This document shows, in pieces, positions 1-5,606 of a DNA stretch of 6,557 nt. The notes beneath the pieces are model-generated. The model was not told the origin of the DNA, ran no database searches, and saw only the letters and a list, made by a program, of their open reading frames with translations. The position numbers and the translations under genes are program-made. The DNA comes from Winogradskyella_A sp963966315 (lineage in GTDB: Bacteria; Bacteroidota; Bacteroidia; Flavobacteriales; Flavobacteriaceae), in contig CAWZYX010000147.1 of the NCBI GenBank assembly GCA_963966315.1, forward strand, positions 1 to 6,557, given 5' to 3'. Position 1 is the first letter of the stretch, and each line of letters opens with the position of its first letter.

Positions 1-53
1 TTTTTTCAAGCAGAAGACGGCATACGAGATCAGCCTCGGTCTCGTGGGCTCGG
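1..53. other. Illumina P7 / i7 index / Nextera adapter (non-biological)
   Basis: Bases 7-30 are the Illumina P7 flow-cell sequence (begins CAAGCAGAAGACGG, ends ACGAGAT). Bases 31-38 (CAGCCTCG) sit where the i7 index belongs, and from memory they match Nextera index N710. Bases 39-53 (GTCTCGTGGGCTCGG) are the outer part of the Nextera read-2 adapter. The six T's at 1-6 fit the poly-A tail commonly seen after adapter read-through, or the T spacer of the flow-cell oligo. The 19-base mosaic end that should follow (AGATG...GACAG) is absent, and genomic sequence begins at 54. This is library sequence left in an assembly. Any protein read across position 54 is chimeric. Confidence 0.98.
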
Positions 54-378
54 CCCAGTGTTCACCATTTACCACAAACTTAAACTCCCAGTCAAAATCT
101 CCTGAAAAGTCTGATAATGGTCTGCTTAATTCGAAGTGGCCACTTTTGGTCTCCTCCATCAACCAGGAATTGCGAGACCAGTCATTGAATTCTCCTGCAA
201 CAAAAACATTTTTCACTTGAATGTTAGCATCAGTGATATTGCTGTAGTCTTCGACATTAAACACAAAGATGAGCTGATCCCCTTCAATTCGGTAACCAAG
301 CCGTGTTTTTGACTGTGCAAAAGAGGTCACTGCGGTGAGGGCAATGATGATTAAGGTCATATGATTTTTAAAAAACAT
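54..378 (-). CDS. Secreted protein with AMPK/CBM48-like glycogen-binding domain, 3' end missing
   Basis: The open frame starts at ATG 378-376 and runs 108 codons to the adapter junction without a stop, so only the N-terminal part is present. Residues 1-21 look like a signal peptide (MFFKNHM, then TLIIIALTAVTSFA), with a likely cut at SFA|Q, a typical Bacteroidota site. The rest reads as a beta-sandwich with the hallmarks of the glycogen-binding E-set family (AMPK beta / CBM48). These are VFVAGEFNDWS at 58-68 and DWEFKFVVNGEHW at 96-108; the tryptophans (W67, W97) are the kind of residue that stacks on sugars in this family. A second in-frame ATG at 360-358 is possible, but the upstream one gives a better signal-peptide n-region. 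The ATG overlaps the stop of the preceding protease gene (TGATG), so the two are probably translated together. Carbohydrate binding is inferred. Such domains also serve as protein-interaction modules, and whatever follows the domain is lost. Confidence 0.82.
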
Positions 379-380
379 CA
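376..380 (-). promoter_or_regulatory. TGATG stop/start overlap (translational coupling)
   Basis: On the minus strand the protease stop TGA (380-378) and the ATG of the next gene (378-376) share one base. This arrangement normally lets terminating ribosomes re-initiate, and it implies a single transcript. The upstream bases encode the protease C-terminus and show no clear Shine-Dalgarno sequence, as is usual in Bacteroidota. Confidence 0.8.
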
Positions 381-1337
381 ATACTGTACCAGTGGCTGCG
401 CTACAAAATATAGCTCTTTTTTACGATAATTTATAATTGTTCGCTGTTGTTTAAAAAACTCAAATCCCAGAACACCATCTGCCGATGTTCCAAAAGCCTG
501 GCGCATTTGTCGCAAATTAGTTAAAACAGTTTTCATCGGTCCAAAATATATGGAATCACTCAGTTGGACACGGTATAATTTTCCAGCCAACACCAATTTA
601 CTTTTCCCGCCGGCATCGCTCAACTTCATTGTTCTCACAGGGTAAAAAAATGCTTTTATCAGTGGATCAATATGTTTGTTCAATTGATTGTATTCGGCGC
701 CTGTATCCAAAATGAATTTTGCCGGTCGTTTGCCAATGAATCCATCAAGGAGTATGCTGTGACGTTTTAAGGTAAAGCCGACCGTGTCAATGATCTTCTC
801 TGCATAAACTTTATCGGTTAAACGATTACCCTTGTTGTCAATTTTGGTCAAGGTCAGTTGGTTTAGGTAAAGGTCAATGAATACTTCAAATTCTCTTAGT
901 ACAGAATAGCCAATGATTCCCAGTAAGTTCATTTTTTTAGCCTCTTCAAAGTGAGAGAGGTCAATCACATCTGCATTTAAGCTTTCAACGCTGACCGCAT
1001 TCATTTGAAAGGCTTTCAGTACCTGCTGCTTTACATTTTCAACTGAAGCATTTACCCCCGATCGATCCATGTTATCCAGCTCATAATATTTTCGATTGTT
1101 GAAATGTCTTCTATTCAGAATCAGATTCAGTGATCCTGTGTCTACGATAAAGTTACCTTTTCGGCCTAAGAGCTCAGCCTCTACGACAATAAGCTGATCA
1201 ATGATCTTGAATGGGATCCGTGTTGTATTGGCCCCCAGAAATTCGGCTTTACTAAAAATAATAGGCGGTTTTACATCCTTTGCAAAGATCCACACGGATA
1301 AGATCAAGGAAAAGATGGTGATTTTTGATTGATGCAT
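378..1337 (-). CDS. Secreted tandem retropepsin-like aspartic protease (bilobal)
   Basis: A 319-residue protein with two copies of the retropepsin-like aspartyl protease fold (clan AA, Asp_protease_2 type). Lobe 1 has the catalytic motif FIVDTGS at 63-69 and the paired hydrophobic-Gly element LLGIIGYSVL at 138-147. Lobe 2 has FILDTGA at 208-214 and ADGVLGFEFF at 286-295. Each lobe ends in the usual beta-hairpin (VFIDLYLNQLTL at 152-163, IINYRKKELYF at 301-311). With one catalytic Asp per lobe (D66, D211), a single chain could form a complete active site, as in pepsin. Residues 1-19 (MHQSKITIFSLILSVWIFA) look like a signal peptide, supporting this ATG and a periplasmic or exported location. 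It is the first gene of a pair with the downstream glycogen-binding-domain gene (TGATG). Substrate unknown; activity is inferred from motifs. No Shine-Dalgarno is visible. Confidence 0.85.
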   Translation of the reverse strand: MHQSKITIFSLILSVWIFAKDVKPPIIFSKAEFLGANTTRIPFKIIDQLIVVEAELLGRKGNFIVDTGSLNLILNRRHFNNRKYYELDNMDRSGVNASVENVKQQVLKAFQMNAVSVESLNADVIDLSHFEEAKKMNLLGIIGYSVLREFEVFIDLYLNQLTLTKIDNKGNRLTDKVYAEKIIDTVGFTLKRHSILLDGFIGKRPAKFILDTGAEYNQLNKHIDPLIKAFFYPVRTMKLSDAGGKSKLVLAGKLYRVQLSDSIYFGPMKTVLTNLRQMRQAFGTSADGVLGFEFFKQQRTIINYRKKELYFVAQPLVQY

Positions 1338-1438
1338 ACCATAAAGACGCTTTCGAACAGGCGCTTGTTACATCGCTCATGGTTAAACTAATATTAAATC
1401 TTGGTTGTGGCAGCTAAATATTTGTCTAACTTTATCGT
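1338..1438. other. Divergent intergenic region between the protease and YciO-family genes
   Basis: This 101-bp spacer must hold the promoters of both divergent units. A plausible plus-strand promoter lies at 1405-1434. I found no convincing TTG / TAnnTTTG pair on the minus strand for the protease operon. No palindromic operator or riboswitch-like structure stands out. Confidence 0.6.
1405..1434 (+). promoter_or_regulatory. Candidate Bacteroidota promoter (TTG-N19-TAACTTTA)
   Basis: A TTG at 1405-1407 is separated by 19 bases from TAACTTTA at 1427-1434. That matches the flavobacterial consensus TTG-N(17-23)-TAnnTTTG in all but the final base. The -7 box ends only 4 bases before the ATG at 1439, so the transcript would start at or next to the start codon and be leaderless or nearly so. 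The region is A/T rich, so a chance match is possible. Confidence 0.45.
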
Positions 1439-2059
1439 ATGGCTGAATTAGTGAAGCTTTACCCGGAAAACCCTAATCAGCGCGTCATGCAGCGCGTTGT
1501 GGAATGCTTAAGAGCAGGGGGTCTGGTGATTTACCCAACAGATACTGTCTACGGCTTAGGTTGTGACATCAATAATCTGAAAGCACTGGAGCGCATTGCC
1601 AGGATCAAGCAGGTAAAACTGGAAAAGGCTAACTTTTCATTTATCTGTGAGGACCTAAGTAATTTAAGTGACTACGTAAAACAAATCGATACGACTACCT
1701 TTAAGATTTTAAAACGATCTCTTCCAGGTCCTTACACCTTTGTACTTCCTGGGTCCACAAAATTGCCGCATCCGTTCAAAAAGCGAAAAACCGTGGGTAT
1801 TAGAGTACCAGACAACTCCATTGCTCTGGGCTTGGTCCAACAGCTTGGTAATCCCATCGTATCAACTTCCATTCGCGATGAAGACGATATTATTGAATAT
1901 ACCACCGACCCGGAGCTGATCTTAGAAAAATGGGACAAATTGGTCGATATGGTCATTGACGGTGGTTATGGTGGGAACGAAGCCTCTACTGTCATCGATT
2001 TATCGACTGCGCAACCTGAGGTCATCAGAGAAGGTAAAGGAAGTCTGGACATTTTTTAA
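1439..2059 (+). CDS. yciO: YciO/YrdC-family protein, TsaC/Sua5-like L-threonylcarbamoyladenylate synthase
   Basis: A 206-residue single-domain protein of the YrdC/Sua5/TsaC superfamily, whose true synthases make threonylcarbamoyl-AMP from threonine, bicarbonate and ATP for the t6A37 modification of ANN-decoding tRNAs in the cytoplasm. Visible motifs are YPTDTVYGLGCD at 32-43, LPGPYTFVLPGS at 95-106, KTVGIRVPDN at 117-126, PIVSTS at 139-144, and STVIDLS with VIREGKGSLD near the C-terminus. As I recall it, E. coli YciO is alike nearly end to end: it has the opening YxxPDNPQQR, the RIRQ segment and PGNYTFIL. The KxRP-type loop of TsaC/Sua5 is replaced here by RIKQVKLEKANFSF (55-68), which again favours YciO. 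It is about the same length as YciO and lacks the C-terminal Sua5 domain. Automated annotation would probably call it L-threonylcarbamoyladenylate synthase; activity of the YciO branch is less certain. Its stop overlaps that of the convergent MFS gene. Confidence 0.9.
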   Translation: MAELVKLYPENPNQRVMQRVVECLRAGGLVIYPTDTVYGLGCDINNLKALERIARIKQVKLEKANFSFICEDLSNLSDYVKQIDTTTFKILKRSLPGPYTFVLPGSTKLPHPFKKRKTVGIRVPDNSIALGLVQQLGNPIVSTSIRDEDDIIEYTTDPELILEKWDKLVDMVIDGGYGGNEASTVIDLSTAQPEVIREGKGSLDIF

Positions 2060-3267
2060 CCAGTTCTGAACACCCTTTTCATATAAGGTGCCTGGCCGTA
2101 GAAAAGAATCAGGGAAATGAGGCCGCAGATACTGAACCCAACAAATAAAGGGATTACTGTTTCATCCACAAAGCTTCCGATATAATCGGCAATAGGTACA
2201 GCCATCACGGTTGATATAAAACCGTTTAGGGCAGACCCCACTCCGGCGATGTGTCCCATGGGTTCCATGGCCAGGGCTCTTAAATTGCCAAATAGAAAAC
2301 CGATACAAAAGAATTGAACTGCGAAGAAACTAACGAGGATGATCACACTGGGATTAGGCTGATTGGCGTAAAGAATGAGATAAAGAATAGAGGTAAGGAC
2401 ATATCCCAACATCGCAATATGTACGAGCTTCATCATGCCAAAACGAATTACCAGACGACTATTAAGAAAGGTAGCGAATCCCACAGATATGGCCAGACTG
2501 GCAAAGATGTAAGGAAACTCCTGGCCAAGACCGTACTGCTTTTGAAAGATTTGCTGTGAAGCACTGAGGTAGACCATAAATGATCCGGTGATAAAACCTG
2601 ATAAAAGGGTGAAGACAACCGCAGGTTTGATCTTAAAAAACGCTTTAGTACCGGTGATGTAGAGTTTTAGCCGATAGGGGAGTATAAATTGAGGTTTTAG
2701 TGTTTCCGGTTGTCGAAACCAAAACCAGATCATGACCAGAACCCCAAAACCAAGGGTTACTCCGAAAATGGATTGCCAGCTGTAGGCATTCATCAAAAAC
2801 TGACCTAGCGTTGGAGCGATTACCGGAACCAGAATAAAGATCATGACCACTATGGAAATGATCTTGGCCATGTAATCTCCGCTGTAGCTGTCTCTGATCA
2901 TGGCTATGGTCATGGTTCTGGGGCATGCCAGTCCCACTCCCTGTAAAAGACGTCCAAATAGCATCATTTCAAAATTTCTGGTTGTTAGACAAATTACAGA
3001 GGCTATAATGAAAATGACGAAACCGGTGTAAACAATAGGCTTTCTTCCAAAGCTATCGGAAAGCGGTCCAAAAATCAGCTGACCAATCCCCAGTCCTAAA
3101 AAGATGGTGGTAATAAGCTTTTGATTATTTAGTGGATTTGATACGGAAAGGTACTCTCCAATTTGAGGCAGGGCAGGCAGCACAGCATCAATAGACAGGG
3201 CTACGATGGACATAAGTGCAGCCATAAGTACAATGAACTCCAATTGTGAACGATCTCTTTCTTGCAT
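2056..3267 (-). CDS. Bcr/CflA-family MFS multidrug efflux transporter
   Basis: A 403-residue, 12-helix proton-coupled drug exporter (DHA1, Bcr/CflA type) of the inner membrane. TM1 carries SIDAVLPALPQIG (residues 25-37), whose acidic residue in this family takes part in proton/drug coupling. The loop 2-3 MFS signature is GPLSDSFGRKP (67-77). GRLLQGVGLACPRTMTIAMI at 105-124 is the TM4 region typical of Bcr/CflA. VPVIAPTLGQFL (147-158) is the TM5 antiporter-type motif. I chose the ATG at 3267 (MQERDRSQLEF) over one 13 codons upstream at 3306. The longer version adds an unusual MYKCRQLKAYFCR leader, and a -7 promoter box lies between the two. The shorter protein goes straight into TM1, as in homologues. 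The substrate cannot be predicted. The stop shares bases with the convergent YciO gene, and the gene diverges from the DinB-fold gene. It appears monocistronic. Confidence 0.93.
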   Translation of the reverse strand: MQERDRSQLEFIVLMAALMSIVALSIDAVLPALPQIGEYLSVSNPLNNQKLITTIFLGLGIGQLIFGPLSDSFGRKPIVYTGFVIFIIASVICLTTRNFEMMLFGRLLQGVGLACPRTMTIAMIRDSYSGDYMAKIISIVVMIFILVPVIAPTLGQFLMNAYSWQSIFGVTLGFGVLVMIWFWFRQPETLKPQFILPYRLKLYITGTKAFFKIKPAVVFTLLSGFITGSFMVYLSASQQIFQKQYGLGQEFPYIFASLAISVGFATFLNSRLVIRFGMMKLVHIAMLGYVLTSILYLILYANQPNPSVIILVSFFAVQFFCIGFLFGNLRALAMEPMGHIAGVGSALNGFISTVMAVPIADYIGSFVDETVIPLFVGFSICGLISLILFYGQAPYMKRVFRTG

Positions 3268-3271
3268 GCGG

Positions 3272-3279
3272 CAAAAGTA
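3272..3279 (-). promoter_or_regulatory. Candidate -7 promoter box TACTTTTG for the MFS gene
   Basis: Read on the minus strand this is TACTTTTG, an exact match to the Bacteroidota -7 consensus TAnnTTTG. It lies 4 bases (CCGC) upstream of the ATG at 3267, so transcription would begin at or within a few bases of the start codon. No good -33 TTG is seen at the expected distance; the nearest candidate is ATG at 3298-3296. The placement rules against the longer start at 3306. Confidence 0.5.
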
Positions 3280-3332
3280 AGCTTTTAATTGCCTACATTT
3301 ATACATCTACTATTAATCCTAAGTTAAACTCT

Positions 3333-3800
3333 ATGGCGTCGGAAACCACACTACTAGAACACTTTACAACTATATTTAACCGGGAATTAGATAAGCTGAT
3401 CATGGAGTTGAACGGCTACAGCGATGAGTCTTATTTGTGGTTCGTAGCCCCGCAAATAAACAATAGTGCAGGAAACCTGTCGCTGCATTTGGTTGGTAAC
3501 TTAAACCATTTTATAGGGGCCACTCTGGGAAGAACCGGATATGTAAGACAACGCGATCTGGAGTTTTCACAGAAAGAGGTGTCTCGGCAACACTTGATCG
3601 ATTCGATTGACCAAACAAAATCAATGATTGCCCAATGCCTTTCTGGATTGTCTGAAGAAGAATTGAAGAAAGAGTTTCCTCAAAATCCTTTTGAAGGTTC
3701 TGTGAGCAATGAATATTTTCTCCTACATTTGCTCACTCATCTCAGTTATCATCTGGGGCAGGTCAATTACCACCGTCGTCTTCTAGACAAGTACCAATAA
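3333..3800 (+). CDS. DinB-fold (DinB/YfiT superfamily) putative metal-binding protein
   Basis: A 155-residue, all-helical protein of the DinB/YfiT four-helix-bundle superfamily (DinB-like/DUF1572 type). The usual three-histidine metal site is visible as H52 (NLSLHLVGNLNH) plus H136 and H140 in the C-terminal helix, LTHLSYHLGQVNYHRRLL at 134-151, which has the typical H-x3-H-x-GQ pattern. Members are cytoplasmic. Some act as thiol-dependent transferases (for example with bacillithiol or mycothiol), and the founding B. subtilis gene is DNA-damage inducible; the role here is unknown. I chose the ATG at 3333 because an in-frame ATG at 3246 would add 29 residues unlike the family and would overlap the divergent MFS gene and its promoter. 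The ABC exporter gene begins 32 bases downstream on the same strand, so the two are probably cotranscribed. Confidence 0.85.
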   Translation: MASETTLLEHFTTIFNRELDKLIMELNGYSDESYLWFVAPQINNSAGNLSLHLVGNLNHFIGATLGRTGYVRQRDLEFSQKEVSRQHLIDSIDQTKSMIAQCLSGLSEEELKKEFPQNPFEGSVSNEYFLLHLLTHLSYHLGQVNYHRRLLDKYQ

Positions 3801-3832
3801 CTAAATAACATACTCAACAATTATCATCAATT

Positions 3833-5587
3833 TTGGGAACTAAAAAAACATCTCCTAAGGGCAAAGTAACGATAGCCCAGGCCTTTAAAACTATTATCTG
3901 GCCTCGGAGAGGGCTTGTGTTGGTTGGGTTGGTCCTGATCGTGATCAGAAGTTTATCCGGTCTCATTTTGCCATGGCAAAGTAAGGTCCTTTTGGACGAG
4001 GTGGTCCCAAATAAAGATTTTACAGCGCTCTACGGTCTTATTGCTCTGGTGATATCTGCGATTTTGGTTCAGGCCTTAACTTCTTTTTTACTGACCAGAA
4101 TACTGAGTGTACAGGCCCAGTTCTTAATTTCAGAGTTGAGGGCACAGGTTCAGAAAAAAGTACTCTCTTTACCCATTCGATTTTTTGATAATACCAAATC
4201 CGGGGCCTTAGTATCGCGGATCATGACAGATGTTGAAGGGGTTCGAAATCTTATCGGTACCGGACTGGTACAATTAGTTGGTGGCTCCGTTACTGCAGTA
4301 GTTTCCTTAGTGATACTTATCAGTCTTAACCCCTGGATGACTCTGTTTGTCTTTGCACCACTCTCTGTTTTTGGCTATGTTGCACTCAGGGCTTTTAAGT
4401 ATATCCGTCCGGTATTCCGCACCCGAGGAAAAATTAATGCCGAAGTCACGGGCAGATTAACAGAGACGCTGGCTGGTGTGCGCGTTATCAAAGCCTTTAA
4501 TGCAGAAAGCCAGGAGAATAGAACCTTTGAATTGGGAGTGAGGCGCCTTTATGAGAATGTAAAAAAGAGTCTGACAGCCACCGCACTCATGACCAGTTCG
4601 TCAACCTTTTTAATTGGGATTGCTACAACTGGAATTATGGGGATAGGTGGGTACTACATGATACAGGCAGAAATGACCACGGGTGAATTCCTCTTTTTTA
4701 CGTTGATTCTTGGTTTCATGATCGCTCCAATCGTGCAAATGAGTAATATCGGAAGCCAGTTAACAGAGGCGCTTGCCGGGTTAGACCGGACCGAAGAAAT
4801 AATGAACATGACCTCAGAAGAAGAGGATCCAGAGCGAACAGTTGCTCTTAAGCAGATTAAGGGAAATATAGCTTTTAAAGGGGTGCACTTTGCTTATGAG
4901 GAAAACAAGCCGGTTTTAAAAGACATTTCTTTTGAGGCAACTGCTGGTACCGTTGTGGCTTTAGTTGGGAGTTCAGGTTCAGGGAAATCAACAATTGCCG
5001 GACTTTCAGCTTCATTTTTAAATCCGGATGAAGGGGCGGTCACTATTGACGGTCAGGATCTCTCTAAGGTCCAACTTAAGAGCTTCAGACAGCATCTGGG
5101 CGTTGTCTTGCAGGATGAATTTTTATTTGAGGGATCAATTCGAGACAATATTCTTTTTCCTCGTCCAAATGCGACGGAGAATGAGTTGGAACACGCGGTG
5201 AAGGCCGCTTACGTCAACGAATTTACAGATCGATTTGAGGAAGGCTTGGATACGCTCATAGGTGAACGGGGGGTAAAATTATCAGGTGGTCAGAGGCAAC
5301 GTATTGCCATAGCCAGAGCAATACTGGCCGATCCGAAGATCATTATCCTTGATGAAGCCACCTCCAATCTTGATACTGAGAGTGAAGGGCTCATTCAAAA
5401 AAGTTTGTCGGAACTCACCCATAACCGCACCACGATCGTGATCGCGCACCGATTGAGTACCATCAAACGTGCGGACCAGATTTTGGTGATTGAATCAGGT
5501 GAAATTGCGGAGCAAGGCACTCACGACGAATTACTTCTAAAAAAAGGGAGGTACTACGATCTGTACACTTTTCAGGCTAAGATTTAG
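3833..5587 (+). CDS. ABC exporter half-transporter, MsbA/BmrA-like (TMD-NBD fusion), TTG start
   Basis: A 584-residue half-transporter with an N-terminal six-helix ABC_membrane domain (about 25-310; helices near 27-46, 66-90, 138-163, 167-187, 249-278, 285-303) and a C-terminal ATPase. ATPase motifs are all intact: A-loop Y355, Walker A GSSGSGKST at 379-387, Q-loop Q427, signature LSGGQ at 483-487, Walker B IIILDE at 503-508 with catalytic E508, D-loop SNLD, and H-loop H539. Two intact sites are expected in a homodimer that exports lipid, drug or peptide from the inner membrane; the substrate cannot be read from sequence. ETLAGVRVIKAFNAE (211-225) is the conserved coupling-helix region. The only usable start near the N-terminus is TTG at 3833 (or ATT one codon before). 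An in-frame stop lies at 3806-3808, and the next in-frame ATG is at codon 131, inside the TMD. It lies between the DinB-fold and SRAP genes in a likely operon. Confidence 0.95.
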   Translation: MGTKKTSPKGKVTIAQAFKTIIWPRRGLVLVGLVLIVIRSLSGLILPWQSKVLLDEVVPNKDFTALYGLIALVISAILVQALTSFLLTRILSVQAQFLISELRAQVQKKVLSLPIRFFDNTKSGALVSRIMTDVEGVRNLIGTGLVQLVGGSVTAVVSLVILISLNPWMTLFVFAPLSVFGYVALRAFKYIRPVFRTRGKINAEVTGRLTETLAGVRVIKAFNAESQENRTFELGVRRLYENVKKSLTATALMTSSSTFLIGIATTGIMGIGGYYMIQAEMTTGEFLFFTLILGFMIAPIVQMSNIGSQLTEALAGLDRTEEIMNMTSEEEDPERTVALKQIKGNIAFKGVHFAYEENKPVLKDISFEATAGTVVALVGSSGSGKSTIAGLSASFLNPDEGAVTIDGQDLSKVQLKSFRQHLGVVLQDEFLFEGSIRDNILFPRPNATENELEHAVKAAYVNEFTDRFEEGLDTLIGERGVKLSGGQRQRIAIARAILADPKIIILDEATSNLDTESEGLIQKSLSELTHNRTTIVIAHRLSTIKRADQILVIESGEIAEQGTHDELLLKKGRYYDLYTFQAKI

Positions 5588-5606
5588 AATCGGAAAATTA
5601 AGTATT

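Noticed and set aside
1361..1396. Sigma-70-like TTGTTA-N18-TAATAT in the divergent spacer
   Set aside because: It resembles an enterobacterial promoter, but Bacteroidota primary sigma factors use a different consensus, and a better match lies at 1405-1434.
1732..1956. Minus-strand open frame opposite the YciO-type gene
   Set aside because: It is a shadow of a well-supported conserved gene, and its translation is low-complexity serine-rich sequence with no recognisable domain.
2071..2090. Imperfect hairpin CACCCTT...AAGGTG just after the YciO-type stop
   Set aside because: It is a short stem with a bulge, has no T tract on either side, and lies in the MFS coding sequence. It is not a credible terminator.
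2314..2926. Open frames of 81 codons (plus) and 93 codons (minus) within the MFS gene
   Set aside because: Both lie in alternative frames of a clear 12-helix transporter. The minus one is rich in His/Gln/Ser in the way typical of frame-shifted membrane-protein codons.
3268..3306. A 13-residue N-terminal extension of the MFS exporter from ATG 3306
   Set aside because: The TACTTTTG promoter box lies inside it, and the cysteine- and lysine-rich leader is not expected before TM1.
3246..3332. A 29-residue N-terminal extension of the DinB-fold protein
   Set aside because: It would overlap the MFS start and promoter, does not resemble the family, and a good ATG exists at 3333.
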